From positions 124,001 to 188,000 of the forward strand of contig NZ_PYOM01000007.1 of assembly GCF_003026365.1 (NCBI RefSeq): a stretch of DNA of 64,000 bases. The letters are read 5' to 3'. The notes beneath the pieces were generated by a model. The model saw only the letters and a list, made by a program, of their open reading frames with translations, made no database searches and was not told the DNA's origin. This document shows, in pieces, positions 37,059 through 47,471 of this stretch. Each line of letters opens with the position of its first letter. The stretch's first letter is position 1. A program made the translations under genes and the position numbers. Origin of the DNA: Photobacterium angustum. Lineage in GTDB: Bacteria > Pseudomonadota > Gammaproteobacteria > Enterobacterales > Vibrionaceae.

Positions 37059-37985
37059 TTATGCAGCAGCAAATTCGGTAAGTAGCTCTTTTTGACGCTC
37101 ACTTAGGTTCTGTGGTGTTTCAATTGTTAATTGAACAATTAAATCGCCAGTATTGCCTTTACGATCTGTGACTCCTTTGCCTTTAAGACGGAATTTACGA
37201 CCGTTTTGTGTCCCTTCAGGGATCTTAAGGCTAATCGCACCATTTAAGGTATTTACTTCAATCTTGCCACCTAATGCAGCAGTTACAAAGTCGGTCGTAG
37301 CTTTACAATGTAAATTATTACCTTCGCGAGTGTAACGTGGGTGAGGGCGAATATTCATTTGAATAAACACATCACCTTGCGGGCCACCGTTGATACCTGG
37401 GTGACCTTTGCCACTTAAGCGAATTCGACCGCCATCTTCAATACCTGCAGGGATTTTGATATTCAGCTTTTTATTTACTTGGCTCGCGCCTTCAAATACG
37501 GGTAAATCAATAACACGAGATGCACCATTAATCGCATCTTCTAAATCAATTTCCATCGTGTATTGAAGATCTTCGCCTTTTTGTGGACGAGTGGAATGAC
37601 GGCTACCAAAGCCACCACGACCACCACGAGCATTTGAGAACATGTCACCAAATGCGCCACCAAAAATATCTTCAAAATCACCGTAACCGCCACCTTGGAA
37701 ACCACCTTGGAAACCGCCGTGATGACCGCCACCATGATGTCCACCGCCCATACCAGGGTTATCAAACGCAGCATGACCAAATTGATCATAAGCTGCACGT
37801 TTTTCTTTGTCGGTTAAAATTTCGTAAGCTGCTTTTACTTCTTTAAATTTGTCTGCAGCAGTTGGATCATCCGGATTTTTGTCTGGGTGAAACTTCATTG
37901 CGAGCTTTTTGTACGCTTTTTTAATTTCTTTTTCTGATGCAGTTTTGGCGACACCAAGAACTTCATAAAAATCACGTTTTGACAT
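37059..37985 (-). CDS. DnaJ-type co-chaperone lacking the zinc-finger domain
   Basis: 308 residues. The J domain (1-70) has the essential HPD in MKFHPDKNPDD. A Gly/Phe-rich region (80-125) and two C-terminal substrate-binding domains follow. The four CxxCxGxG repeats of classical DnaJ are missing; the only Cys is in LHCKATTDF. It is therefore a class B (CbpA-like) J protein, about 70 residues shorter than class A. It lies downstream of dnaK in the same direction, with a terminator between. The ATG at 37985 has GAGGTG upstream. Confidence 0.88.
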   Translation of the reverse strand: MSKRDFYEVLGVAKTASEKEIKKAYKKLAMKFHPDKNPDDPTAADKFKEVKAAYEILTDKEKRAAYDQFGHAAFDNPGMGGGHHGGGHHGGFQGGFQGGGYGDFEDIFGGAFGDMFSNARGGRGGFGSRHSTRPQKGEDLQYTMEIDLEDAINGASRVIDLPVFEGASQVNKKLNIKIPAGIEDGGRIRLSGKGHPGINGGPQGDVFIQMNIRPHPRYTREGNNLHCKATTDFVTAALGGKIEVNTLNGAISLKIPEGTQNGRKFRLKGKGVTDRKGNTGDLIVQLTIETPQNLSERQKELLTEFAAA

Positions 37986-38134
37986 TGGTAACACCTCTTA
38001 TCTCAACTGAGATAACTATCTGGAACATTCTCCGCTAATCATACCCAAAAACGATAATTGATTTAAGCGTAATGAACGATTAAAGGCACAGATAGTTAGC
38101 CAAATTAGATTTACATTTTGCATGTTGTTATTGT

Positions 38135-38167
38135 AGAAAAGGGCGAGAGATATTGATCTCTTCGCCC
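38135..38167 (-). terminator. Terminator after dnaK
   Basis: On the - strand GGGCGAAGAGAT / ATCTCTCGCCC is followed by T4. It lies between dnaK and the dnaJ-type gene, so the two may be partly uncoupled. Confidence 0.75.
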
Positions 38168-38221
38168 GTCTCTATTCATTGCGATTGAATGCTACCACTG
38201 ATAGCAAACTATCGAGAGTAA

Positions 38222-40111
38222 TTACTTCACTTCTTCAAACTCTGCGTCCACAACATCGTCGCTTTTCGCTTCATTTTGCGTTTCTGCTTGATGCTGGTTG
38301 TTCGCTTGAGCCTGCTCCATCAGCTTTTGTGCAGCAGTCATCAATGCTTGAGTGTGTTTTTCAATGGCGTCTTTATCATCGCCAGATTTCACACTCTCAA
38401 GTGCAGAGATAGCTGCTTCAACGCTTTCTTTATCTGCTGCTGGTAAATTACCGCCAGCTTCAGTTAACTGTTTGCGTGTGCTGTGGATCAATTGATCAGC
38501 TTGGTTACGCGCTGTGACCAGTTGTTCAAATTGCATGTCAGCTTCTTTATTTGCTTCAGCTTCTTGAACCATTTTTTCAATCTCAGCTTCAGTTAAACCA
38601 CCTGATGCTTGGATCGTGATCTTTTGCGCTTTACCTGTCGCCTTATCGGTTGCTGATACATTTAAAATACCGTCAGCATCTAAATCAAAAGTAACCTCAA
38701 TTTGTGGCATGCCACGAGGCGCAGCTTGAATACCTTCAAGATTAAACTGACCAAGTGATTTGTTATGCATCGCTTGTTTACGTTCACCTTGAAGAACATG
38801 GATCGTTACTGCACTTTGGTTATCTTCAGCGGTTGAGAACACTTGCTCAGCTTTCGTTGGGATCGTGGTATTCTTGTTAATTAAACTTGTCATCACACCC
38901 CCCATGGTTTCAATACCAAAAGAGAGAGGAGTAACATCAAGTAAAAGAACATCTTTTACATCACCCGCTAATACGCCACCTTGAATCGCAGCACCCATAG
39001 CAACTGCTTCATCAGGGTTAACATCTTTACGTGGTTCTTTACCAAAGAAGTCTGCAACTGTTTTTTGTACCAGTGGCATACGTGTTTGACCACCTACTAA
39101 AATAACGTCAGTGATATCACTTACATTCAAGTTAGCGTCTTTAAGTGCTGATTTTACAGGGTTCAATGTACCTTGTACTAGCTCATCAACTAGTGATTCC
39201 AATTTTGCACGCGTGATCTTAACATTCATGTGCTTAGGACCTGTTGCATCCGCTGTCACATAAGGTAGATTCACATCAGTTTGCTGTGCAGAAGAAAGCT
39301 CAATTTTCGCTTTTTCAGCCGCTTCTTTTACACGTTGCATTGCAAGTGGATCATTGCGCAAATCAATACCTTGATCTTTCTTAAATTCATCAACAAGGTA
39401 GTTGATCATACGAGTATCGAAATCTTCACCACCAAGGTGTGTATCACCATTGGTTGCTAATACTTCAAAGGTTTGTTCGCCATCAACGTTATCAATTTCG
39501 ATAATAGAAATATCAAAGGTACCACCACCTAAGTCGTACACTGCGATTGTGCGATCGCCACCTTTTTTATCTAAACCATAAGCTAGAGCTGCTGCTGTTG
39601 GTTCATTGATAATACGTTTAACTTCAAGCCCTGCAATACGACCAGCATCTTTGGTTGCCTGACGCTGTGCATCATTAAAGTAAGCTGGTACTGTAATTAC
39701 AGCTGCTGTTACTTTTTCACCTAAGTATTCTTCTGCTGTTTTCTTCATTTTTTTCAGAACTTCAGCAGAAACCTGAGGTGCCGCCATCTTTTGACCTTTT
39801 GCTTCTACCCATGCATCGCCGTTGTCAGCTTTGATAATTTTGTATGGCATCACAGAAAGATCACGTTGAATTTCTTCGTCTTCAAAACGACGACCAATTA
39901 AACGTTTAATTGCAAATAACGTATTTTCAGGGTTGGTTACCGCCTGGCGTTTTGCTGGTTGGCCGACTAAGGTTTCACCATCTGTATATGCGATCACAGA
40001 AGCTGTAGTACGTTCTCCTTCCGCATTTTCAATAACACGTGGCATGTCACCGTCTAATACAGAAACACAAGAGTTAGTTGTACCTAAGTCAATACCGATA
40101 ATTTTACTCAT
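38222..40111 (-). CDS. dnaK: Hsp70 chaperone DnaK
   Basis: 629 residues from the ATG at 40111 (GAGGAAAAG upstream), starting [18 protein letters not shown]. It has the ATPase signatures [12 protein letters not shown] and [11 protein letters not shown], the linker [10 protein letters not shown] and the C-terminal acidic end DAEFEEVK. It folds proteins with a J protein and GrpE. grpE is not adjacent. The neighbouring J protein is of class B, so this may be a second, accessory dnaK set rather than the main dnaKJ operon; this is inference. Confidence 0.95.
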   Translation of the reverse strand: MSKIIGIDLGTTNSCVSVLDGDMPRVIENAEGERTTASVIAYTDGETLVGQPAKRQAVTNPENTLFAIKRLIGRRFEDEEIQRDLSVMPYKIIKADNGDAWVEAKGQKMAAPQVSAEVLKKMKKTAEEYLGEKVTAAVITVPAYFNDAQRQATKDAGRIAGLEVKRIINEPTAAALAYGLDKKGGDRTIAVYDLGGGTFDISIIEIDNVDGEQTFEVLATNGDTHLGGEDFDTRMINYLVDEFKKDQGIDLRNDPLAMQRVKEAAEKAKIELSSAQQTDVNLPYVTADATGPKHMNVKITRAKLESLVDELVQGTLNPVKSALKDANLNVSDITDVILVGGQTRMPLVQKTVADFFGKEPRKDVNPDEAVAMGAAIQGGVLAGDVKDVLLLDVTPLSFGIETMGGVMTSLINKNTTIPTKAEQVFSTAEDNQSAVTIHVLQGERKQAMHNKSLGQFNLEGIQAAPRGMPQIEVTFDLDADGILNVSATDKATGKAQKITIQASGGLTEAEIEKMVQEAEANKEADMQFEQLVTARNQADQLIHSTRKQLTEAGGNLPAADKESVEAAISALESVKSGDDKDAIEKHTQALMTAAQKLMEQAQANNQHQAETQNEAKSDDVVDAEFEEVK

Positions 40112-40249
40112 AAATCTTTTCCTCAATGTATCGCATTGATTAGTTATTCTTATCTGAACCATGTTCGATATTTTATTAACGATAAGAGTGATGTTGGTTG
40201 AAGCGCTAACTTCAAGCCAAATATCAATGCAATTTAAATATGTTTTCCC

Positions 40250-40278
40250 AATAGGGGATGAATATAGTGAGCTATCAA
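40250..40278 (-). promoter_or_regulatory. Candidate heat-shock (sigma-32-like) promoter of dnaK
   Basis: On the - strand TTGATA, 15 bases, then CCCCTATT resembles the sigma-32 -35/-10 pattern, about 140 bases before the dnaK ATG. A second weaker candidate (CTTGAA at 40216-40211 with CAACATCA at 40196-40189) lies closer. Confidence 0.35.
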
Positions 40279-40354
40279 CCAGTCGAATTTAGGTCGAAAT
40301 AAGGTGATAGCTCTAAATATGTTATCTACTCAAGGCTAATTAGTAGCGTTGAAA

Positions 40355-40795
40355 TTACTCTTCAGTTGGCAGTGTTGCTGCTTTACCAATAGCAATTTTG
40401 CGTGGTTGCATTGCTTCAGGTACTTCACGCTCTAAATCGACATGAAGTAAACCATTCTCTAAATTTGCACCAACAACTTTTACGTAATCTGCTAGTTGGA
40501 ATTTACGTTCAAAGTTACGCTCAGCAATACCTTGATAGATAAAGTTCTTGTTTTCTTCAGGAGCCTTAGTTCCTGTTACAACAAGCATATTTTCATTTTG
40601 AGTAAGATCTAAGCGATCTTCAGAGAAACCAGCTACCGCCATTGTAATACGGTAATTATTCTCGTCAGTTTGCTCGATATTGTACGGAGGGTATCCGGTT
40701 GCCTGTGCTTTGTTGCTGCTTGCTTCAACAAGGTTGAATAAGCGATCAAAACCAATAGCGTGGCGGTATAGGGGAGTGAAATCTACATTACGCAT
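40355..40795 (-). CDS. ibpA: Small heat-shock protein, IbpA type (Hsp20)
   Basis: 146 residues, starting [20 protein letters not shown] as in IbpA/IbpB. The alpha-crystallin domain spans about residues 40-125 ([37 protein letters not shown]). It binds aggregating proteins and hands them to DnaK, whose gene lies just downstream in the same direction. The ATG at 40795 is chosen because a ribosome site (GAGGAT) sits ten bases upstream inside a thermometer-like hairpin. Confidence 0.92.
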   Translation of the reverse strand: MRNVDFTPLYRHAIGFDRLFNLVEASSNKAQATGYPPYNIEQTDENNYRITMAVAGFSEDRLDLTQNENMLVVTGTKAPEENKNFIYQGIAERNFERKFQLADYVKVVGANLENGLLHVDLEREVPEAMQPRKIAIGKAATLPTEE

Positions 40796-40800
40796 AGTAA

Positions 40801-40823
40801 CTATCCTCAATAATAAGCAATAG
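40801..40823 (-). promoter_or_regulatory. ROSE-like RNA thermometer in the ibpA leader
   Basis: On the - strand CTATTGCTT pairs with GAGGATAG around a six-base loop, leaving one bulged G in the TTGCT side. This buries the ribosome site GAGGA. A TTGCT anti-ribosome strand with a bulged G is the hallmark of ROSE elements of small heat-shock genes. The hairpin ends six bases before the ATG. Confidence 0.6.
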
Positions 40824-40970
40824 TCTTAGTGTTGACAGAGGTTATATAAAGCTGTCGTTTTACACTAAGCGGATCGATTAAGTGATCCGATAAAACAGAA
40901 CTAATAAGGCATTCCCTAATCAGGCGAATCTTATTAGCATTTTGAACTCCATTTGGCAGTTCGTGTAATT

Positions 40971-40999
40971 AATATATGCTTCCGTGGTTGTTCGGTCAA
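40971..40999 (-). promoter_or_regulatory. Candidate promoter of ibpA
   Basis: TTGACC, 17 bases, TATATT on the - strand. This gives a leader of about 170 bases that includes the thermometer hairpin. Confidence 0.5.
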
Positions 41000-41112
41000 T
41001 ACATTTTAATAAGTTTTTCTAATCTTTTTATTGTCTGGTTTGTAACTGATTGATTTTACATGTTAACCATAACTAAAAAAGTTGAACTTTCATCTAAATA
41101 TGTACGATTTAC

Positions 41113-41127
41113 ACGTTTAATAAACGT
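41113..41127. repeat. Palindrome upstream of the RND pump genes
   Basis: ACGTTTAATAAACGT is a perfect 15-base palindrome flanked by near-matching CGATTTAC / AAATCG. It sits in a 450-base spacer about 330 bases ahead of the pump genes and could be an operator. The rest of the spacer shows nothing clear. Confidence 0.4.
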
Positions 41128-41453
41128 AAATCGGTGTAACTAAATAGTCTCTCTAAATAAGAAATAAGGGCGTGAAAGTGATTTTCAAGGGGGAGTTATG
41201 AGCAAAGTTTAACCGTTTATTACTGGGTTGATGCTTATTGTGAGGTGGTGTGTACGAGATAAGGTACTGCTAATAGATCACATGATTAACAGATGGAATG
41301 TATAAATAATCAAAAATAAGAATGACATAGTGAACAAATTCACACTCTATTACGTATAAATTAATCGCATGTTTCTACTTTTGACCATTCATCTATGCTC
41401 TACACTAGAAACAAGATCTGATTATTGAAATGCGCTGATTAGGGATTAAAAGC

Positions 41454-42695
41454 ATGCATGTAATGGTAAGACGATTACTACCTTTGGTTATTATTACAAT
41501 ATTTATTGTGGCATCAGTGCTGTTGATTAATACCAAAAAACGCCCAGAGCAGCAAAAAGTCACTGTGCAGCCTCCTGTTTTAGAAGTCATTAAAATACAA
41601 AAACAAGATGTACAACTCACTGTCGGTTCATATGGAGTTGTTGAACCCAAGCAAAAAGCTGAAGTTGTCTCTGAAGTAGTGGGCTCGGTTAAATATATTT
41701 CTCCTGACTTTGCTGTGGGCAAGTTCGTTACGAAAGGAGAGTTATTAGCACGTCTAGATGATAGCGACTATCATGCTGATCTTGCTCAAGCTGAAGCGAC
41801 ACTGGCACAAGCTCAAGCGAAATTAAAAGAAGAAATTGCGCGAGGAAAAGTCGCTAAAAAGGTCTTACGTGATGTTTCTCCGAATAAAAAAACGTCTCTT
41901 GGTTTACGCGAGCCTCAACGCAAACAAGAAGAAGCTAATGTAAAGTTTGCACAAGCTGCTGTAGAGCGTGCTAAACGCAATCTGACTAAAACAGAAATAC
42001 GTGCCCCTTTCGATAGTTTAGTGACAGCTAAAGAAATCAATATCGGTAGTTATGTAACGAAAGGTAAGTTAATTGGCGAGTTGTATGGTACGCAAACGGC
42101 TGAAATTCGCTTACCTATCACGCCGCAATCTATGGCTTATCTTGACTTACCCGGTCTAGAAACAACAAAGATCACCTTAGAATCTCAATATAATGAAATG
42201 AAAGTTATCCATTGGGTGGCACAGTTAGTACGTAATGAAGGTGTAATTGATAAAGATAATCGAATGATTTACCTCGTCGCAGAAGTTAACGATCCTTATA
42301 ACCGTCATTCATCCCTCGTCAATAATTCAGCGTCATTCTCACTACCAATTTTGCAATTTGGTACATTCGTAACAACAAAGATCCAAGGGAGAAAAGTCAG
42401 TGATGTGATTAAGTTACCTCGACACGTTGTACGATCTGAGCAGGTCATTGTGGTTGATGCTGATAATAAAGTCACATCTCGAAAGGTGCATGTTGTCCGT
42501 TCTGATAAAGAGCACGCTTATATTATCGGGGGGCTAACAGATGGAGAGTTAGTTTCCTTAATAAGTCCTGATAGCTTAATTGATGGAACTGAAGTCACAA
42601 CGGTGATGAGTAAAAGTTATTCCCCTGATATTTCACCACTAATGGCTGCCGATAAAAAAGGGGTAAATCCTAAAGTCGTGAATAAGGGAGAATAG
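41454..42695 (+). CDS. RND efflux periplasmic adaptor (membrane fusion protein)
   Basis: 413 residues. An N-terminal membrane anchor (LLPLVIITIFIVASVLLI) leads to a biotinyl-lipoyl half (GVVEPKQKAEVVSEVVG), an alpha-helical hairpin rich in Ala/Gln (residues 105-180, LAQAEATLAQAQAKLKEEI) and beta-barrel domains. The adaptor links the inner-membrane pump to an outer-membrane channel such as TolC. AGGGAT lies ahead of the ATG. The pump gene follows after two bases. No outer-membrane partner gene is present. Confidence 0.92.
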   Translation: MHVMVRRLLPLVIITIFIVASVLLINTKKRPEQQKVTVQPPVLEVIKIQKQDVQLTVGSYGVVEPKQKAEVVSEVVGSVKYISPDFAVGKFVTKGELLARLDDSDYHADLAQAEATLAQAQAKLKEEIARGKVAKKVLRDVSPNKKTSLGLREPQRKQEEANVKFAQAAVERAKRNLTKTEIRAPFDSLVTAKEINIGSYVTKGKLIGELYGTQTAEIRLPITPQSMAYLDLPGLETTKITLESQYNEMKVIHWVAQLVRNEGVIDKDNRMIYLVAEVNDPYNRHSSLVNNSASFSLPILQFGTFVTTKIQGRKVSDVIKLPRHVVRSEQVIVVDADNKVTSRKVHVVRSDKEHAYIIGGLTDGELVSLISPDSLIDGTEVTTVMSKSYSPDISPLMAADKKGVNPKVVNKGE

Positions 42696-42697
42696 CG

Positions 42698-45600
42698 ATG
42701 AAAGCAAAAGGATTAATTGCTTGGTTTACTCATAATCATGTTGCTGCCAATTTACTCATGTTGCTTGTTATTTTAGGTGGCTTATTTTCTATTAATTTAA
42801 TTAATAAAGAAATTTTCCCCGCTTTTGCTATGAATCGAATTATGATCACGGCAAGTTATCCAGGCGCATCTCCTGAAGACATAGAGCAAAGTATTAACAT
42901 TAAAATTGAGCAATCGCTCGATAATGTAAAAAACATTAAGCGTATTAAATCTGTCGCTTCTCAAGGCTTGGCTTCATTGACTTTAGAGCTTGAAACGGGG
43001 GCCGATCTTGAGAAAGTGCTAGATGATGTCAAACAACAAATTGATGCCATTACAACGTTTCCAGTCAATATGGAAACGCCATTGATCAAGCGGGCTGAAT
43101 TTACCAGTAATGTCATGTTCATTTCGCTTTATGGCAATCTCAATGAAAGACAATTAAAAGAATATGCCAAACAAGTTCGAGACGATATTTTACTCGAAAC
43201 CAGTGCTTCTGACGTTGTAGTTTCAGGCGTAAAAGATTATGAAATAGCGATAGATGTATCTGAAAATGCGCTAAGAAAGTATGGCTTAACCTTTGAGCAA
43301 GTCGCGAATGCTGTTCAACAGCGCTCTATAGATTTACCCGGTGGCATTATTAAAGCCAAAGATGGTGATTTATTGGTTCGAACTAACGGTCAACTTTATA
43401 GCGGTGATGCGTTTTCATCGATTGTATTACGCACACGCTCAGACGGTAGCCGATTATTATTATCAGATGTAGCCACTGTTTCAGACGGTTTTGTTGAAAA
43501 TAGGGTTTTAAATCGTTTTAATCGCCAACGAGCCGCAGTTATTCAAGTACGAAACTTAACGGATGAAGATGCGACTAAAATCTCCCATCAAGTCAGTGAG
43601 TATATAGCCAAAAAGCAAGCTCAGTTACCTTCGGGTGTCTATCTCGATACATGGGGAGATATGTCACATTATTTGGAAGGGCGTTTGAATATGATGCTTT
43701 CCAATATGCTATATGGTGGCGTATTAGTCTTTGTTATTCTGGCTCTTTTCCTTGATATACGCGTTGCGTTTTGGGTCATATTAGGGATCCCATTTTGTTT
43801 TCTTGGTACCCTTTTGTTTATGCCAACACCGTTTATTGCGGTATCAATTAATCTTATCTCGCTGTTTGGTTTTATTTTAGTGCTAGGGATAGTTGTTGAT
43901 GATGCAATAGTGGTGGGGGAAAGTGTTTATACCGAAGTAAAAGACAAAGGCCAGAGAATCGAAAATGTCATTAAAGGCGTGCAAAACGTTGCGATTCCAG
44001 CAACATTTGGCGTTTTAACGACGATGGCGGCGTTTATCCCGATGCTTATTTCGGATGCGCCCAGAACTGAATTTTTTAAAGCCATTGCTTGGATTGTATT
44101 GCTTTGTTTAAGCTTTTCTTTGATTGAGTCAAAACTTATCCTTCCAGCTCATTTAGCGCGTATGCGTTTAACACCGCCGAGTAAGACACCTCATTTAGTT
44201 TCACGATTAAAATTGCGTTTTAACAGCGCAGTCGATCGGTTTATTAATCATAACTATCGTCGATTTATTACCGTGTGTACGAGGCATCGCTATAGTGTCT
44301 TAGCGACTTTTTCTGGCATCTTAATGCTTGCTATCGCACTTGTTGTGAGTGGCCAATTACGATGGGTCTTTTTCCCTAACCTTCCATCTGATTATATTCA
44401 AGTGAATGTAGATATGGATGTGTCTTCTTCTGATGAAAATAACGCACGTGTTGCGGCTCAAATAGAAGATGCATTGTATCAAGCAGATGCCAAAATATAT
44501 CAAGAGCTGGGTGTGAATGTGGTGAAACATACTTTTATGAATATGGCGAATCGCCAAGATTTATTTATCTTAGCAGAGCTTCATAAAACAGAAACGTTAC
44601 CGATCAGTAGCTTTGAAATATTAAAACAATGGAAAGCACAAATGCCGCCTTTGGTCGGAGTGAAAAATATCACCTATGATGCCTCGATTGATCGTAAGCA
44701 AAGTGATTTACAGTTTAGTTTAAAAGGCGAAAATTTAACGGAACTTGCTGCCGCATCTAAAGCAATGCAACAACTGTTATCTGAGTATGATGGCACGTTG
44801 AATATTAAAGATGATCTCTCATCACCAATACCTGAAGTGAAATTACAATTAACCGCAGCAGGGGAAGCATTAGGCTTGTCATTATCAGCGTTAGCTAACC
44901 AAGTTCGTCATGCTTTTTTTGGTTACGAAGCACAGCGTGTTTTGCGCAACAATGAAGAAGTTAAAGTCATGGTGCGTTATCCACAACAAGAACGCAGTAC
45001 GATTGGATATTTGGAGAACATGAAGGTGAGGTTACCAAATGGCAAGTTCGTTCCTTTTACAGAGGTTGCTACGGCTAATATTGAATCTTCTTACACCAAC
45101 ATCAACCGGGTTGATCGAAAACGATCTGTGATTGTGTCTGCCAATGTTGATAAAGCACAAACAGCACCTTCTGATATCTATAATGATATTTTGACAAATA
45201 AACTCGATAAATTACAACAGCAATACCCCGATATTAAGATAGCGTTAGATGGTCGAGCAAAAGATGAAAAAAATACTAAAGGTAGTTTAATTCGTGATTC
45301 TTTACTGGCACTGCTTACTATTTTCGCTCTAATGGCGATACCTCTGAGATCTTATAGCCAGCCACTGATTATTATGTCAGTGATCCCATTTGGTATTATC
45401 GGCGCAATAGCTGGGCATTATTTAGCTGGACTTACCCTTAATTTACTTAGTGTGTTTGGTATTTTGGCGTTAGCTGGGGTAGTGGTAAATGACTCGTTAG
45501 TTTTAGTCACCTTTATTAATCGAGCATTAAAGCAAGGCGTTGCATTACAGCAAGCGGTCATTGATGCAGGATGTGCTCGATTTAGGGCGATTGTATTAAC

Positions 45601-45820
45601 GTCATTAACGACCTTTTTTGGTCTAGCTCCTATTTTATTAGAAGATAGCTTACAAGCACAGATCGTGATCCCGATGGCAACATCATTAGCTTTTGGGATT
45701 TTATTTGCCACCGTTGTGACCTTATTATTAGTTCCATCACTGTATTTAATATTACAAGATGTTCAATCTATAATAAGACGCTTTTATCACTGGTGGTGGC
45801 AACCACGCACATCCGAATAA
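42698..45820 (+). CDS. RND family efflux transporter permease
   Basis: 1040 residues, the full length of an AcrB-type pump. It shows the first helix after HNHVAANLLMLLVILGG, porter domains with NKEIFPAFAMNRIMI, and paired Asp residues in helix 4 (LGIVVDDAIVVGESVYTEV) for proton relay. A second set of helices near the C terminus ends LLLVPSLYLIL. It exports drugs or other small molecules by proton exchange; the substrate cannot be told. The sequence is of the divergent HAE-type subgroup common in marine vibrios. Confidence 0.93.
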   Translation: MKAKGLIAWFTHNHVAANLLMLLVILGGLFSINLINKEIFPAFAMNRIMITASYPGASPEDIEQSINIKIEQSLDNVKNIKRIKSVASQGLASLTLELETGADLEKVLDDVKQQIDAITTFPVNMETPLIKRAEFTSNVMFISLYGNLNERQLKEYAKQVRDDILLETSASDVVVSGVKDYEIAIDVSENALRKYGLTFEQVANAVQQRSIDLPGGIIKAKDGDLLVRTNGQLYSGDAFSSIVLRTRSDGSRLLLSDVATVSDGFVENRVLNRFNRQRAAVIQVRNLTDEDATKISHQVSEYIAKKQAQLPSGVYLDTWGDMSHYLEGRLNMMLSNMLYGGVLVFVILALFLDIRVAFWVILGIPFCFLGTLLFMPTPFIAVSINLISLFGFILVLGIVVDDAIVVGESVYTEVKDKGQRIENVIKGVQNVAIPATFGVLTTMAAFIPMLISDAPRTEFFKAIAWIVLLCLSFSLIESKLILPAHLARMRLTPPSKTPHLVSRLKLRFNSAVDRFINHNYRRFITVCTRHRYSVLATFSGILMLAIALVVSGQLRWVFFPNLPSDYIQVNVDMDVSSSDENNARVAAQIEDALYQADAKIYQELGVNVVKHTFMNMANRQDLFILAELHKTETLPISSFEILKQWKAQMPPLVGVKNITYDASIDRKQSDLQFSLKGENLTELAAASKAMQQLLSEYDGTLNIKDDLSSPIPEVKLQLTAAGEALGLSLSALANQVRHAFFGYEAQRVLRNNEEVKVMVRYPQQERSTIGYLENMKVRLPNGKFVPFTEVATANIESSYTNINRVDRKRSVIVSANVDKAQTAPSDIYNDILTNKLDKLQQQYPDIKIALDGRAKDEKNTKGSLIRDSLLALLTIFALMAIPLRSYSQPLIIMSVIPFGIIGAIAGHYLAGLTLNLLSVFGILALAGVVVNDSLVLVTFINRALKQGVALQQAVIDAGCARFRAIVLTSLTTFFGLAPILLEDSLQAQIVIPMATSLAFGILFATVVTLLLVPSLYLILQDVQSIIRRFYHWWWQPRTSE

Positions 45821-45886
45821 TGATTACGGATGGACGTGATTATTGAGTCTGGGATCTTATTATTTTCAGTAAAAATATGGCGTAAT

Positions 45887-47212
45887 CTAGAAACCAATGC
45901 CGACACCAGCAGAAATTCCCGTATCATGCTCTGAGTCGTCAGATGCAGCAACAGTAATGATGCCTCGTTGTCCAACATCAAATTTACCACCTAATGCAAT
46001 TGCAGATTGGTTATCGTAATTTGCCGTACCTAGGCCAATGGTATAGTGATAGCCTTGACGGAAAGGGATTGCACTCATCGCCATTGCACTTGCAGTACCT
46101 GCATTGGCTTCGTTATGTACTTTGTTTATATCTTGGCTAAGTTCACCAAAACGTTGATCTGTATAGCTATTAGCTTTATTGAGTGTTGATGCCGAACTTT
46201 GATCCGCATAATGGTCAGCTTTATTTACGGCATTATTAGCGTCAATATCTGAATAATGGTTAGCCTGTTTAACGGCTGCTGCTGTTTTATCATCGGTGTA
46301 TCCATTAGCTTGATGTAAAGTGTTAGACGCTGAAGTATCGGTATACTCATTAGCTTGGTGTAAAGTGTTAGCCGCTGAAGTATTGGTATAACTCTTTGCT
46401 TGGTTTAATGTTGATGATACTTGAGTATCAGTATACTTATTTGCTTGTGAAATACCTTGATGTAGCTGACTTACGTTAACTGCATCTGTTTGTGCTATAC
46501 CGGCTTGAATATGCTCTAAACGACGCTGGATCTTATCGTTACCAAATGATACTTGGCCATCAGTAGAAACAGATTGATTGCCAATTGCAATAGAACCTGG
46601 TTTGCCTGATGCAGTCGCATAGTTACCAATTGTAATATCTTTTTCACCCGCTGCCGCTTTAGTCCCTAATGCCATTGAATAGTTACCGTCAGCATGGCTA
46701 CTTGTACCCATAGCCATTGCATATGTACCTTTCGCGACACTACTGGTACCCAACGACGTCGTTGAATACCCAGTGGCTTTAGCACTAGAGCCAAAGGCAA
46801 TAGAAGCATTGCCATCAGCATTGGCTGTAGAGCCAAATGCTTCAGTTTGAACGCCTGTTGCACTAGCACCAGAGCCAAATGAAGATGAACTATTACCGTT
46901 TGTTTGTGCATTAGAGCCAAAAGAGGCGGATTGATCACCTTGGCTTTTTGCTGCAATCCCCATAGCTATCGCAGCATTACCATTAGCACTGGATGAGTAA
47001 CCTTCAGCAACACTCGATTCCCCTTTCGCTGATGATGCATAACCAATTGCAACAGAATTATTACTTTGCGTAACAGAGGCACCTTGGCCTAAAACAACAT
47101 TATTCGTATTCATTGTTGCATTAGAGGAATTATCACTTAAATTAAGAGGCTGAGCGAAAGCTGGTAATGAAAAAAGCGATATTAATAAATAGTTCTTCTT
47201 ATTTAATAGCAT
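45887..47212 (-). CDS. Trimeric autotransporter adhesin (YadA type)
   Basis: 441 residues. A signal peptide ends AFA-Q. The head (35-225) is built of short YadA-type repeats such as SVAIGYASSAKG and ASIAFGSSAKATG. The neck is DAVNVSQL (243-250). The stalk (256-360) is seven 15-residue repeats. The C-terminal anchor (361-441) forms a four-strand barrel ending GVGIGF, with a terminal Phe. Three chains should assemble in the outer membrane to bind surfaces or hosts. The TonB-free type V secretion needs no partner gene. Confidence 0.92.
   Translation of the reverse strand: MLLNKKNYLLISLFSLPAFAQPLNLSDNSSNATMNTNNVVLGQGASVTQSNNSVAIGYASSAKGESSVAEGYSSSANGNAAIAMGIAAKSQGDQSASFGSNAQTNGNSSSSFGSGASATGVQTEAFGSTANADGNASIAFGSSAKATGYSTTSLGTSSVAKGTYAMAMGTSSHADGNYSMALGTKAAAGEKDITIGNYATASGKPGSIAIGNQSVSTDGQVSFGNDKIQRRLEHIQAGIAQTDAVNVSQLHQGISQANKYTDTQVSSTLNQAKSYTNTSAANTLHQANEYTDTSASNTLHQANGYTDDKTAAAVKQANHYSDIDANNAVNKADHYADQSSASTLNKANSYTDQRFGELSQDINKVHNEANAGTASAMAMSAIPFRQGYHYTIGLGTANYDNQSAIALGGKFDVGQRGIITVAASDDSEHDTGISAGVGIGF
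46133..46447 (-). repeat. Seven 45-base repeats coding the adhesin stalk
   Basis: Each unit encodes a 15-residue repeat of the form QANxYTDTSASNTLH. Middle copies are nearly identical (QANEYTDTSASNTLH). The 15-residue period fits a right-handed coiled coil, as in the YadA stalk. Copy number may vary by recombination. Confidence 0.85.
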
Positions 47213-47471
47213 GGCATAACTCTAATAGTTTAATTTGTTGTTAGCATATAGAAATTAATTAATAACGTTAGAGTTAGGAATAGAATTAAAGTTACCAAAA
47301 ATGCATATTATGCATAAAACAGGGTCTTTTATTCATTGCTGGTGAGTGTTTATTAAAAAATAACGCTGAAATCGTCATTTTTTTGACTTTTTAGGTGTTT
47401 TGAAATTTAAGGAAAATATGTTTTTTTCAAGGAAAAAAGAAAAATAATTAATCTTGACTAAAAATCTACAT

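Noticed and set aside
45810-45832. Terminator between the RND pump and the adhesin
   Set aside because: CATCCG / CGGATG is a short inverted repeat across the pump stop codon without a T tract.
46133-46447. CRISPR-like array (regular 45-base repeats)
   Set aside because: The repeats are in frame and encode the adhesin stalk; there are no unique spacers and no cas genes.
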